Origin: Oncomelania hupensis
Lineage: Eukaryota > Mollusca > Gastropoda > Littorinimorpha > Pomatiopsidae
Direction: 5' to 3'
Length of the DNA: 64,000 bases
Assembly (NCBI GenBank): GCA_036898135.1
Contig: CM072516.1
Coordinates: 66,625,672-66,689,671 of the forward strand
Shown: positions 42,804 to 48,970 of the stretch, in pieces
Layout of the letters: every line of letters begins with the position of its first letter
Position numbering within the stretch: position 1 is the first letter of the stretch
Notes under the pieces: generated by a model
The model's database searches: none
The model's input: only the letters and a program-made list of their open reading frames with translations
Told to the model about the DNA's origin: nothing
Translations under genes and position numbers: made by a program

Positions 42804-42973
42804 TACGGGATAAATGGCGACAAGCAGAATGGATTTGTCTCTGATGCTTTTAGGCCTGCCGTGGTTGCCATAGTGACTATACAAAAAACGTGCTTTGTCG
42901 AAGAATAGCAGGAGTACCAGAAAGCACAGTACTGTCACAATTCCGATAAACACCTTTTCAGTCACCGTCACCT
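27792..42973 (-). CDS. SLC51A: Organic solute transporter subunit alpha, six 3' exons
   Basis: OST-alpha is a multi-pass plasma-membrane protein that, with OST-beta (SLC51B), exports bile acids, steroids and conjugates in vertebrates. Six minus-strand exons (42973-42807, 41841-41768, 41317-41159, 40670-40559, 28725-28473, 28072-27792) join in matching phases, with GT-AG boundaries, into about 347 residues and a stop. Family landmarks in order: a first membrane segment (FIGIVTVLCFLVLLLFFDKA), YIPRA, YFGGKATMIEKT, the cysteine cluster CCCLCFCC, GVSTIVAMYGLI, EGLQKFIL with a following PPC, and HHMLVIGEMFLLAFLAR with YRR. The tail is acidic (LLEEDEEE) and longer than the human one. Only the short N-terminal exon is missing from the reconstruction. 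One intron carries element B1. The frame is unbroken, so the gene may still be active. Confidence 0.92.
28159..28213. repeat. (CAT)n(CAG)n microsatellite in SLC51A intron
   Basis: A compound trinucleotide tract. Confidence 0.9.
28473..28725 (-). CDS. SLC51A: SLC51A exon with two membrane helices
   Basis: The acceptor TTTTGCAG is before 28725 and the donor GTCAGT after 28473. 84 codons plus one base: SPYLSIVSGVSTIVAMYGLI, YRSTRVHLKTHSITPKF, VEGLQKFILQTM and VPPC. It matches the GVST, LQ and PP-cysteine landmarks of OST-alpha. Confidence 0.93.
28726..29109. other. SLC51A intron, no gene seen
   Basis: AT-rich intronic sequence without recognisable repeats. Confidence 0.5.
29110..30130 (-). pseudogene. 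RTE-like LINE fragment, minus strand
   Basis: Minus-strand frames give VFVDFKMALNRVWHAALWA (RT motif A, with N for the usual second Asp/Phe-Asp context), [17 protein letters not shown] (motif B), then a jump to [11 protein letters not shown], which omits the FADD motif. [33 protein letters not shown] and the GGATA-repeat tail at 29110-29130 follow. Internal deletion and frameshifts make it inactive. It is the same family as 5195-6098. Confidence 0.8.
30131..30324 (+). pseudogene. RTE-like LINE, part left of element B1
   Basis: The frame TFDSAVTDAATDILGKHRPK, then WITPELLDLCDKGREMKKKK up to GADAY, where element B1 enters. The sentence resumes at 39489 as YRRIINDIRKGMLTAKENW. This is the linker between endonuclease and RT. 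Confidence 0.8.
30320..30324. repeat. Target-site duplication CCTAC (left) of element B1
   Basis: CCTAC at 30320-30324 and again at 39489-39493, immediately outside the LTRs. Collapsing them restores the LINE frame. Confidence 0.95.
30928..30935 (+). promoter_or_regulatory. TATA box in B1 5' LTR
   Basis: TATAAATA in the context CCCCCTG-TATAAATA-TCTGCCC. It is repeated in the 3' LTR at 38488-38495 and kept in the diverged B2 LTR (minus strand, 57631-57624), although the surrounding LTR sequence differs. This supports it as the core promoter. Confidence 0.65.
31666..32436 (+). mobile_element. PIF/Harbinger-like non-autonomous element inside the B1 LTR
   Basis: 771 bp with terminal inverted repeats of about 47 bp starting AGCCCTAGCTTAACTGG and rich in GTCTCGGCGAGA motifs. 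It is flanked by TTA (31663-31665 and 32437-32439). The 3' LTR shows the empty site (one TTA). A 3-bp TTA duplication is the PIF/Harbinger hallmark. The internal frame matches the N-terminus of Harbinger-type transposases, with the catalytic part deleted. Confidence 0.85.
31700..32095 (+). pseudogene. Truncated Harbinger-type transposase N-terminus
   Basis: A 131-codon frame. A well-placed Met at 31874 (ACAATGG) starts MAAFDRELKTAEDFG, leading to RHQQGAFHALVQELAEQ. This resembles the RQxGEYHxLVQEL segment just before the catalytic domain of animal PIF/Harbinger (HARBI1-like) transposases. It then stops after about 12 residues. The DDE catalytic core is absent, so no transposase activity is expected. 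The family call rests on this short motif plus the TTA duplication. Confidence 0.65.
32711..32728 (+). promoter_or_regulatory. Primer-binding site of element B1
   Basis: TGGCGACCCCGACGAGAC starts 7 bases inside the 5' LTR. TGG is the complement of a tRNA CCA end. The same sequence occurs at the matching place in B2. The tRNA was not identified with confidence, and it is not the tRNA-Pro-like site of element A. Confidence 0.65.
33082..36768 (+). CDS. Element B1 gag-protease-integrase frame
   Basis: Starts at an ATG in good context (ACCATGG). Residues 1-40 form the short helical domain (ALKYKSIGESLGLAGTEL). About 40-190 is an extremely charged coiled coil with repeated EERAAARKKEEEKERI units. 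A capsid-like region follows (FPLDPFVERDESIEVYL to QFADRLATL), then the zinc knuckle CGYCQRRGHTREKC (about 34407-34452), protease CLYDTGLTFDAV (about 34605), the integrase HHCC region (35122-35255), VAVDIVGP, ILTDNGSQF and VERLNGT (D-D-E), and a GPYPV-type C-terminus. At about 36090 a duplicated CGCA shifts the frame, and translation beyond it (THRGRRKT onward) is meaningless. B2 lacks this duplication and reads straight on, so it is a mutation rather than programmed frameshifting. Confidence 0.92.
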   Translation: MADRGELALKYKSIGESLGLAGTELKDYVLANVDADVAEEKLKREERAKEREAKKEEEKERIAAEERAAARKKEEEKERIAAEERAAARKKEEEKERIAAEERAAARKREEEKERVAEEERVTARKIAEEERAAERRREEAKDRIAEEERAAARKKEEDERVAALEEKRKDKELERRQALFQLERDRRELGIASPASEDFSLSAPSFTASAGISALPPPIPGMNFPLDPFVERDESIEVYLARFERVAGENNLDPQYWYRKLSHGLKGKAYEILAKTPTAEENDYPALKKVLLHGFELSGEHYRKNFRNSRREKGEKFTQFADRLATLRDKWIEQTDEPKTYDGLLELMLAEQLRGTMPAELRTFTAEQGAARLEDLIIVADRYLTAHPDDRQPRRDPPAPSSPDTRHQPRRPVPPANNRPPPPKGRPNPGAEPGKRSGELYCGYCQRRGHTREKCFRRLSDQRRKQGTVLALRQVTPDGNPVTPVVTPTDRPAVTEQVTVNDHPAHCLYDTGLTFDAVVRRSLIREQDLTGETITLKLADASQPSSTLPIARIKVTSRYVTGSIQAAVMDQPLYDLILGCRYVFLGMPPQPVESMAAVQTRAQAKTAATPPPIPNQMPEQIRKAQEEDVTLRKCYGKLPAARTPPKSGDFFVEDGLLFRQKDDHSQLVVPATLRPQVLELGHSMPLSGHMGIGATTLRISAQYHWPGMTEDVKRYVKYCRQCQRFSPRHHTVPVTISPTVVVGTPFQRVAVDIVGPLPRTKKRNQYLLTLVDACSMWCEAVPLPKIDAARVADALVTIFTRVGFPDSILTDNGSQFTGKLMQEVFHLLRIRHIRTPPYHPASNRQVERLNGTLISIIRKIADEQPEAWDTYVTSALFAYRETPHTSTGYTPSTLLFGRPLSGPLAALRRSWTDAKLDEAPVDATKYVTKLQETLKATWKAASANLKKARERQARYHNRRARDRELQVGDQVLLLLPSGTNKLDIAWQGPYPVLEKLSRTTYRTHRGRRKTQDPPHQPAQAVPGTARRRPGRPLATHGRAGRRSGWNRDRRRRISATREGILPGRLSGPLTPRRPATPTTRHRSRVQGSPHRHTWEDGPRRSSTNPDGPHTRPPETIPRPAIPAAGSKDRSGGSATSRSHRSIPFPLQRRYSAIVEAQRRASPLHRLPAVESRDTVRARTPVRPDGLVCETAVRQIFLQSGSEQGLLSDPRAPFIPPVPGLQHDGRPL
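36212..37372 (+). CDS. Element B1 reverse transcriptase frame with truncated RNase H
   Basis: The continuation of pol after the frameshift: YPVPLSQQQVVRTEVEALL, GEHRLCIDFRQLN, FSRVDLSKGFYQIPV (motif A Asp), FNVLPFGLHNAPS (motif B), SFMDDILVATETWEEHL (motif C, FMDD), LEFLGHTIS and LSGFYQKFVPGY (connection). In the RNase H domain about 56 bases are deleted next to 37275, between two GACG-type microhomologies. This removes the LRTDAS block with its catalytic Asp and shifts the frame. The first Met of this frame is internal to pol, not a real start. Confidence 0.9.
   Translation: MDGTETGVAEFPLQGKESFRDVSLDPSLPAGQQRQLRAIVAEYKEVLTDIPGRTDLEEVQLTLTDPTPVRQKPYPVPLSQQQVVRTEVEALLQAGVIAPSRSPYSAGIVLSWKPSGEHRLCIDFRQLNLVTQFVPGPLSDPTDLFAKLQSARYFSRVDLSKGFYQIPVHPSSRQYLAFSTMDGHYEFNVLPFGLHNAPSIFSTMMRKLLDPLHCPSLHSFMDDILVATETWEEHLRVVRQLLRRLKEAGLTARPTKCQFGYQELEFLGHTISHGQLRPLEKTVQRLRDAPRPKTKKDVQSFLGLSGFYQKFVPGYNGIAAPLSSLTRKTAPDRVLWTPQCEAAFQELKDKLTSQRRRPRSRSSPTRLRGRPDTLPRRVRQPQAEAG
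37276..37691 (+). pseudogene. Element B1 RNase H remainder after the deletion
   Basis: In a third frame the sequence still reads FPVAYASRKLKPAEQNY, EKECLALVWAVQKFQLYLYG, VDHQPLSFL, HIPGKDNHGADFLSRHP and a stop at 37689-37691. The C-terminal half of RNase H is therefore intact but disconnected. Confidence 0.85.
37869..37883 (+). promoter_or_regulatory. Polypurine tract of element B1
   Basis: TTGGGGGGGGGCCTC directly before the 3' LTR. The same tract (shorter G run) precedes the B2 LTR at 58251-58265. Confidence 0.75.
37884..39488 (+). repeat. 3' LTR of element B1
   Basis: 1605 bp, TGTGACGAGCGG...TTTGTGACA. It lacks the Harbinger-like insertion, so it gives the empty-site sequence. Confidence 0.95.
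39489..39779 (+). pseudogene. RTE-like LINE, part right of element B1
   Basis: YRRIINDIRKGMLTAKENWI, NCLYKNNSKKAYQTVKRLT and EEQEVLDRWTEYC with frame breaks. It ends at the 13-base target duplication of a smaller insertion (39767-39779). Confidence 0.75.
39780..40148 (-). mobile_element. 5'-truncated I-like LINE 3' end with 13-bp target duplication
   Basis: 369 bp bounded by TGTCCGATAAGAA at 39767-39779 and 40149-40161. On the minus strand it begins in the end of a coding frame (FTDIVKVIAKSPVGRLL, stop at 40043), and the 3' end carries a (GATT)n tail. Two tandem units of about 147 bp (from 39815 and 39962) repeat the coding end and UTR. The C-terminus resembles that of the LINE at 54729-55362 (INSPVASFI). 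Confidence 0.75.
40149..40295 (+). pseudogene. RTE-like LINE, third piece
   Basis: EVEAAVQSL-like sequence, then KKGKSAGVDNIPAKLLQAGG and EAMIDALTIICN, the start of the RT domain of the same RTE-like family. The element ends here in unassigned intronic sequence. Confidence 0.75.
40296..40558. other. SLC51A intron; unassigned minus-strand open frame
   Basis: A minus-strand frame (about 99 codons, DYRHLTKYHELARGSAW) is open but matches nothing recognised and does not fit the phase of the neighbouring SLC51A exons. Treated as intron. Confidence 0.35.
40559..40670 (-). CDS. SLC51A: SLC51A exon after the cysteine cluster
   Basis: The acceptor GTTGCAG is before 40670 and the donor GTGAGT after 40559. 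One base plus 37 codons: TNLLRLELLVLQTSFIQPVV, AYVSMVLWLDDKYNPEV. It fits the helix following the cysteine cluster in OST-alpha. Confidence 0.88.
40671..41158. other. SLC51A intron, no gene seen
   Basis: AT- and purine-rich intronic sequence with an AGAAG-rich tract at about 40860-40910. Confidence 0.5.
41159..41317 (-). CDS. SLC51A: SLC51A exon with cysteine cluster
   Basis: The acceptor TTTCAG is before 41317 and the donor GTAAGT after 41159. Reads YVAICLYQFTSLIVLYFGGK, then ATMIEKT and PPCCCLCFCCP. The FGGK motif and Cys cluster (palmitoylation-type in the family) are diagnostic. A different frame of the same bases is open and misleading. Confidence 0.93.
41768..41841 (-). CDS. SLC51A: SLC51A short exon (YIPRA)
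   Basis: 74 bp between acceptor GTAACAG and donor GTGAGT: VASASSLLALYIPRAHLLSD, FVST. It matches the WIPRS-type end of the second membrane segment. It is too short for ORF scans. Confidence 0.88.
41842..42036. repeat. SLC51A intron with (CA)n tracts
   Basis: CA/CACAAA-rich tract at about 41957-42033. Otherwise non-coding. Confidence 0.7.
42037..42278. mobile_element. Small terminal-inverted-repeat element containing telomere-like repeats
   Basis: GTAGAAACGCC at 42037 and its inverse ending at 42278. The arms stay similar inward (CTCTAC, ACTTT-TTTGAC). The centre, 42120-42182, is a run of CCCTAA repeats (TTAGGG on the other strand), the animal telomere motif, with a few variants. It lies between CA microsatellites in a SLC51A intron. 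No coding sequence and no clear target duplication. Confidence 0.6.
42627..42800. repeat. (CT)n microsatellite with duplicated SLC51A exon edge
   Basis: Two (CT)n blocks (about 42627-42699 and 42731-42799). Between them, 42700-42726 exactly repeats the 27 bases 42800-42826, which hold the 3' edge of a SLC51A exon and its donor site. The period is 100 bp. Confidence 0.9.
42807..42973 (-). CDS. SLC51A: SLC51A exon with first membrane helix
   Basis: The acceptor TTTCTGCAG is before 42973 and the donor GTAAGA after 42807. Two bases plus 55 codons: VTVTEKVFIGIVTVLCFLVL, LLFFDKARFLYSHYG, ILLVAIYP. This is the first transmembrane segment and loop of OST-alpha. The N-terminal exon upstream was not located. 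Confidence 0.9.
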
Positions 42974-43315
42974 CTGCAGAAAGAAACTACAAGTTATTTT
43001 TGAAGAATTCATGTTTCTACCGGACAGCAACAGACAAGAGGAAGTAGTAGTAGAATTGTTATTATTAGCAGTAATAGTAGCAGCAGCATCAAGTAGCAGT
43101 AGTAGTAGTAGTCGTAATAAGGTAAGATGGGACAACTTTATTATCTGTTTTAAGAAATTACATTGTGATGTACAAACAGTCAACACAAATACACACTAAA
43201 ATAACAATATTAATTGAGAATAAAACTCGTCTGCTGTTGAAAATTTAACTATTGTGCGCCATACAAGAGGACATTGGATTGGATACAAATACAAATACGA
43301 CAACTGTATTATCTT

Positions 43316-43316
<1 letters not shown>
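42974..43316. other. SLC51A 5' intron region, no exon recognised
   Basis: Contains short TAG/CAG runs at 43042-43111. A search for the N-terminal SLC51A exon here and further right found no convincing candidate. Confidence 0.4.

Positions 43317-43390
<74 letters not shown>
43317..43390. repeat. (TAA)n microsatellite
   Basis: A pure trinucleotide tract. Confidence 0.95.
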
Positions 43391-43391
<1 letters not shown>

Positions 43392-43480
43392 TTACAGTAC
43401 ATTTGTATCGCGCGGTACCTCGAAAACGGTAAGGAAAGCGAGCTCGCCGCGCTTGACAACACACGTGCAATCACGTGCAA

Positions 43481-43540
<60 letters not shown>
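43481..43540. repeat. (CA)n microsatellite
   Basis: A pure dinucleotide tract. Confidence 0.95.
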
Positions 43541-43544
<4 letters not shown>

Positions 43545-43624
43545 AGAACAGGTATACACTTATCAAATGGTTAAATAATTACAGTAAAACATGGCCATGC
43601 AAAACAACAGATAATATGAATACC

Positions 43625-44190
43625 AAGAACCGAGCCGGTGCCGCCACCATCCATGAACAGATGACGTGACTTGGTAAAAGATTACATATGGGGATGGAAG
43701 GGAGGAGGAGTAAAAATTATTGAGTTTGCATGTTAAAAAGGAGGGTCTTTAATTGGCGCTTGAAGGAAGAAAGTGATGGAGCATCGGTAGTGAGTTCCAG
43801 GCAGTTGCAGCAGTGAAAGAGAAAGATCGTTCACCATAGGTCTTTGAGTGAACACGGGGGATAGAAAGCAGTCTTGTATCAGAAGAAGAGCGGAGTTGTC
43901 TTGCAGGAGAGTAGACAGAGAGAAGGTCAGTAAAGTATGAAGGGGCAGAACCAGTGAATTTGAAAACAATAGTTGAGAGCTTGTACAAGATGCGAGCTCG
44001 AACAGGGAGCCAATGAAGAGATCGGAGTAGAGGGGTGGCATGGTCTCGTTTTTTTAGCTTTAAGAACAAGGCGGGCGGCAGAGTTCTGGACTTTCTGAAG
44101 TTTTTCAAGAAGGTAGAGAGGGGAGCCAGAGAGGAGAGAGTTGCAGTAGTCAAGATTGGATAGAACAAATGCACAGACAAGAGTGTTGGT
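43625..44190 (-). pseudogene. CR1/L2-like LINE 3' fragment, second copy
   Basis: On the minus strand it encodes the same C-terminal peptide as 2134-2740 ([25 protein letters not shown] region, AATAWNSLP) with the same 3' UTR (CGGCACCGGCTCGGTTCTTG on its strand). Small indels differ between copies, and both are 5' truncated at nearly the same place. Confidence 0.85.
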
Positions 44191-44662
44191 TGTTTCGGTT
44201 GTAAGATATTGTCGGATGGAGCTAATGCGGTGAATTTCGAAATTTATGAGAAATTAGAACCTGGTGTAGGCCTACATAAAATAAGATCAGAAACTGCAGG
44301 ATCATTATAATTTGCATAGTCAAACATTGCATACATGTACACCCACACACGCATATTATATAACTGGTTGAGTTTATTATCTGTTAATCAGACGTACAGA
44401 ATACAAGTGTTTTTAGTTCTCAAGGTACGAATCTTAGGCATTGGGAAGCGCCGACCAGAAGGTAGGAGCTGGAAGTGGTGAGCAAGCACATGACTTTGGT
44501 CATGGATGATGGAAAGACATATTTGCACAACACGCCTTTCACATGTAGACTCTCTTGTTTCACACCCACAACCTTCCCACAAACATTCACCAATCAATCA
44601 AGCAAACTTCTGTTTTTCACGCACAAACTTCCATACCAGGAAATAAAAGAGAAAGTAAGAAG
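44191..44662. other. No gene seen
   Basis: Open frames here have no recognisable motif. Confidence 0.4.
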
Positions 44663-44677
44663 TGGGTAGTAGTAGTC

Positions 44678-44731
<54 letters not shown>
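44663..44731. repeat. (TAG)n microsatellite, left part
   Basis: A TAG trinucleotide tract that continues at 45359-45405 on the other side of a hAT derivative. Confidence 0.9.
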
Positions 44732-45358
44732 CAGGGGTGAGATTTAACCCAGGAGACTAACTAGCCCGCCGGGCTAGCTAGGAAGTAAAGTGAGGTAGCC
44801 CGCATGGTTTTTAGGCAGCCCGACAATCGCGTATTTACGGCAATGTTTAAAGTGCATTAGACCTACTTCTTTATCGAAAATGAGCCAAGATCGATCTTCG
44901 CCATCTGAACGTTTCAGCCATGCAGTCTGAAAATGTCTTTTTCTCTTCGATTCATACTCTTTGTGACGCTCTTTCTTCTCCGAACTAGAATTCGCCTTCT
45001 TTGGCGGGGGTTCGTTGACCCCAGAAATAAAGTTCCACATTTTCGGATCAACAACCGTCACCTTGACACTACACGTAATTTGTAGCAGTGTTTTTTTCAC
45101 AAACAAAGCAGACAGCGCGCTTGGCGCAAAAGGGAAGTAGGCAAAGGGAAATAATCCTCGCGTATGCTTCATACTCGTTGCAGACGAAAAGTGACCTAAA
45201 AACGCTCTCGCTTCGGACCGAGCTTCTAAAAGTCTGCAAGTAGTTTTTTTTTTTTTTTTTTAGGTCGCCAGGCGGGCTGGCTCAACTATAAAGTGAGGTC
45301 GCCCGAGCCGGTTTTAAGTCGCCTCGGGCGACCGGGCGACCGCTAAATCTCACCCCTG
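44732..45358 (-). mobile_element. hAT deletion derivative inserted in a (TAG)n tract
   Basis: 627 bp with perfect 15-bp terminal inverted repeats CAGGGGTGAGATTTA. Subterminal GCCCG/CGGGC-rich palindromes lie at both ends (for example AGCCCGCCGGGCT). It sits in the middle of a TAG microsatellite, so an 8-bp target duplication cannot be judged. It holds one transposase-like N-terminal exon and no catalytic domain. Confidence 0.8.
44774..45172 (-). pseudogene. hAT transposase N-terminal (zinc-finger) fragment
   Basis: A 132-codon frame including MWNFISGVNEPPPKKANSSS, KRKRHFQTAWLKR, SWLIFDKEVGLMHFKHCRKY. The spacing resembles the N-terminal TTF/BED-type zinc-finger region of ZNF862-like hAT proteins (W, then an H/C pair after a GLM motif). 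The first cysteine of the usual pair is replaced by His (GLMHFKHC). The rest of the transposase is deleted. Confidence 0.6.
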
Positions 45359-45372
45359 TAGTAGTAGTCGTC

Positions 45373-45403
<31 letters not shown>

Positions 45404-46510
45404 AAGTAGTAGTAGAAGAGGCAGTACAGTAACAGAACCATTATTTCAATTAATATCTAATTATAGTCACCCTCACAGCTGTCCAAACACAACACCTAAT
45501 TAGGCTTACACAAATTACAAAAATAATAGTAGACATTATACAGAAATAGTTTATTAGCTATATAGCAGAAAAAAACACATAGGCCTATAGGCGGTCACTA
45601 AAAGTAGTAAAACTGATTTTGCATTTCGATCGTGTCTTTGCGGTATGCAATTGTGCACTATACAAACGCACATATTGACTGGATTGCATTAATTGATTGC
45701 AAGGTTCATGAAACCTAACGAGATACAAACATTTCCCTGTAATACAAGACAAGTTGTTTCCTTGTAGACATACATGGAGAAGTTCTCTTATCACCCCCTT
45801 CCTCCCACCCCCACTTCATACCCACCTTCCCCTATTTGGTGTTTGATCCGGGCTAATATAACAAGATCGAAGGTATTGTACAGCACAATACAATACATAC
45901 AAGTGAAGAAAAAAAATCTGTTGTATATAAAAAAAATAAAAATAAAAAAACAATAAACACAGTTTATTATGCATGCATATGGGTCCAACTTGTACTCAAG
46001 CAAATCAAGTTACATGTAGTGTGCTTGTACGTCACAGGTCTTACTGATGAAGGTTTTAGATCTAATAAACCGAAAATGTGAACGCCTACTACATCTATAC
46101 CCAGGTATTGTTGTTGATTTTATTATCATGTACGTCACAGGTGCGCGTGTCTTAGAATAGACTGCATCATAGACCAGGAATATTCCTTTCTCTCTGACTG
46201 CATGTAGCGCAATAACTTGTTACTGTTTTATTGTGGGCTACAATGATAGGCTACAACATAATACACACGCACTAGCTAAGTACGAGCGCACGGCTGCACC
46301 ATCTCTAAACCTAGATTACGTAGCCTGTATTTGACTAAAACGTATGTTTTTGGTTGAAATAAGCATTAAAGTTTCAAAATAATAAATGGTTGAATCAACA
46401 ATATTGGACAGACCTTCGCTGATGCTATCTTATGGTTCACGAAAGGAATAAAATTTGTATGAATGTTTCAATAGTAGTACATTTGCTAGTAATAATAGTA
46501 GTGTATGTGT
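45359..46510. other. No gene seen; (TAG)n at left
   Basis: TAG repeats to 45405, then AT-rich sequence. The open frames have no recognisable domain. Confidence 0.4.
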
Positions 46511-46561
46511 ATCAGTTTATAGTCCCCTCTCTTCCCGATAAGGATTTTCAGAGAGGAGACT
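46511..46561 (+). repeat. 51-bp conserved hairpin-forming repeat, copy 2, followed by (TAA)n
   Basis: Identical to 11556-11606. Here a short A run and (TAA)n follow, as at the 3' end of a retroposon. Confidence 0.7.
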
Positions 46562-47016
46562 TTAAAAAAATAATAATAATAATAATAATAGTACATTAAG
46601 GTGATTTAGCTCTTCCAACAGCTTTCCGTCTCTGTTCAAAATGGAACAGTAGAAGTCTGTATAGAGTGCAAATGTTAAATGCAAGCGCCCGCGCATGTCC
46701 AAGGTACAAAACACATTCTTGTTGGGTGCTGTGCTACTGTACCACGCCAGCAAAAGCCAGCGTTGTAAACACAAATCATGACGAAACTAAACAGAGAACA
46801 AAATCGTTACTAACCTTTAAAATAAACGTTAGAAAGCGGCGGAACGTTGCTGCAATTGGACATTGTAGTAGACTTACAGAATATTTATACCTAGTATAAG
46901 ATTTCTATTGGTACGCTATAATTACTACTCCTATAGGCAAACCACTAGCAAGCAGTCACAGTTTCTATGTAAGTGTCCGCTGATCTATTTAGTTCATTGG
47001 TAAGTGTCAGGTTCTA
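46562..47016. other. No gene seen
   Basis: Unassigned single-copy-looking sequence. Confidence 0.35.
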
Positions 47017-47352
47017 CCCCGAGTTGTATAAAAAAAAAAGTTAAAAAAAAAAAAGCGCCACAAAACGTGTGCGATTGCTCCGCACGAACTATTTTTGCTT
47101 CTGGGCAACCTTTTGCCATAAGCGAGCGCTTTTAGACAAAAAGTCCTCACTTGCTATTTCACCGTTGAACACATCGCCATTCGCAAATCGAAAAACCCAC
47201 CACTCTGGCCGCCATCTTTTTCTCCTCGCAAACAACCTTTCGAGACTGCTACAGGGCACTCTGTAGAGCTCTCCGTTGGCATTGGGTTGCCCAGACTTTA
47301 CTCCAAAATAGTTACGTAGCGTTACTTCGCGCTCTGCCTAGACAACTCGGGG
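47017..47352 (-). mobile_element. TIR element copy 1 (CCCCGAGTTG ends)
   Basis: 336 bp between CCCCGAGTTG at 47017 and its inverse ending at 47352. It is an inverted relative of 49286-49694. On the minus strand it keeps a degenerate version of the small frame starting ATGGCGGCCAGAGTGG (ATG at 47215-47213), disrupted by an extra T. Superfamily unknown. Confidence 0.6.
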
Positions 47353-47757
47353 CTGATTAGTGTGAGGTTGAATATCGTAGTCCTGCATAAAATAGGCCTA
47401 CAGATGCTGTTTCAGTGATCTGCGTGTTTCGGTAGGCCTAAGTGAAGCGACGTGACGTTAAATTATTGTCCCGTGGCCTAAACATGCCACAAGCACTAGG
47501 CAATACAATTCCGTATGGCAACTTCAGGCTTTTAAGTATATATATCGCGCTAGGTCCAAACGAGATGGCATGCCATTCAAATACATTTCAAGACTCACTA
47601 ACATATCTGGTGTTTGAGAGGGAAGGAGGGGGGGGGGGGTGGAGAAGGGGGAGGTGAAGAAAGGAGGAGGGCTAGTGGGGGGGTGGGTGGGAAGCATTAT
47701 TTTTATTAAAAGTGTAAAATTTCCGTGGGCCTGTACTATTTAGGTTTAATCATACAC
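47353..47757. other. No gene seen; G-rich tract at 47625-47690
   Basis: Contains a G-rich, strand-asymmetric tract (GGAGGGGG-type). No coding support. Confidence 0.4.
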
Positions 47758-47772
47758 AAGTAAAATGATAGA

Positions 47773-47973
47773 GGGGCCGGGTAGCTCAGTTGGTAAGAGC
47801 GTCTTGCTAGTAACCGAAAGGTCGCTGGTTCGAATCCCGGATTGGTCAACGTGTGATCATATTATTTTCCCCTTTACCAACAACTGGCCCGCTGGTGTCA
47901 GTATAAATCGGTCCAGTAGTCACCTATATGCGAAAGTGTCGTGTGACTATAATCTACAAACAACAACAACAAC
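47773..47973 (+). repeat. tRNA-Thr-like SINE copy a
   Basis: Head with box A (TAGCTCAGTTGGTAAGAGC), loop CTAGTAA (Thr AGT type) and box B (GGTTCGAATCC). The body runs GATTGGTCAACGTGTGATC...GTGACTATAATCTAC and ends in (CAA)n. Flanked by AGTAAAATGA at 47759-47768 and 47974-47983. Confidence 0.85.
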
Positions 47974-47990
47974 AGTAAAATGATGGCAGC

Positions 47991-48193
47991 GGGGCCGGGT
48001 AGCTCAGTTGGTAAGAGCGTCTAGCAAGTAACCGAAAGGTCGCTGGTTCGAATCCCGGATTGGTCAACGTGTGATCATATTATTTTCCCCTTTACCAACA
48101 ACTGGCCCGCTGGTGTCAGTATATATCGGTCCAGTAGTCACCTATATGCGAAAGTGTCGTGTGACTATAATCTACAAACAACAACAACAACAA
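47991..48193 (+). repeat. tRNA-Thr-like SINE copy b (tandem)
   Basis: Nearly identical to copy a, with changes in the anticodon loop (CAAGTAA for CTAGTAA). Followed again by AAGTAAAATGA (48192-48202). Confidence 0.85.
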
Positions 48194-48288
48194 GTAAAAT
48201 GACATTTCAAAAATCGATCTAGATACTGTATCTCGCTTGACTATTTCAGCCCAAACAACTTACGGTATACACAAGGTAGGCCTATGTC

Positions 48289-48500
48289 TTGATTCACAGA
48301 CACTGCGTTAGAAAGACTGTCCTTGCCGGTCATTCTTGATTCACAGACACTGCGTTAGAAAGACTGTCCTTGCCGGTCATTCTTGATTCACAGACACTGC
48401 GTTAGAAAGACTGTCCTTGCCGGTCATTCTTGATTCACAGACACTGCGTTAGAAAGACTGTCCTTGCCGGTCATTCTTAATTCACAGACACAGGGTTTGA
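48289..48500. repeat. 47-bp minisatellite, four copies plus a partial
   Basis: The unit starts TTGATTCACAGACACTGCG. Four contiguous, practically identical units (48289-48476) and a degenerate fifth start. There are no spacers, so it is not a CRISPR array. Confidence 0.95.
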
Positions 48501-48790
48501 ATGACTAGCCTGACCCGTTATAGTGTAATTCACTGTAGTTTAGTTTAGTATCAATTTCATCCGTACTTCCAGCAATGCAATCCGGGTGAATCGTGTAACA
48601 GTTACAAACATGTACTGAATCAAAAATTATTGATGGTGAAACATCACACAAAATTGAGGCAGAAGTACTTTTTATTGATTTAATGTGTTTGTATGGTCAA
48701 CATTATAACCAATTAATCATAACGATCAAATGTTCTTCTTCAGTTGCATTCACACCTATTTTTGACAGTGTCAAAAGTGTACCACATTGT

Positions 48791-48960
48791 TGTTTGTAGA
48801 TTATAGTCACACGACACTTTTCGCATATAGGTGACTACTGGACCGATTTATACTGACACCAGCGGGCCAGTTGTTGGTAAAGGGGAAAATTAATATGATC
48901 ACACGTTGACCAATCCGGGATTCGAACCAGCGACCTTTCGGTTACTAGCAAGACGCTCTT
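48791..48960 (-). repeat. tRNA-Thr-like SINE copy c (lacks tRNA 5' end)
   Basis: A minus-strand copy that stops inside the tRNA head (AGACGCTCTT), then runs straight into a repeat of the target AAGTGTACCACATTG. Confidence 0.85.
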
Positions 48961-48970
48961 CAAAAGTGTA

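Noticed and set aside
48289..48500. Possible CRISPR array
   Set aside because: The 47-bp units are directly contiguous without spacers, and the context is animal DNA.
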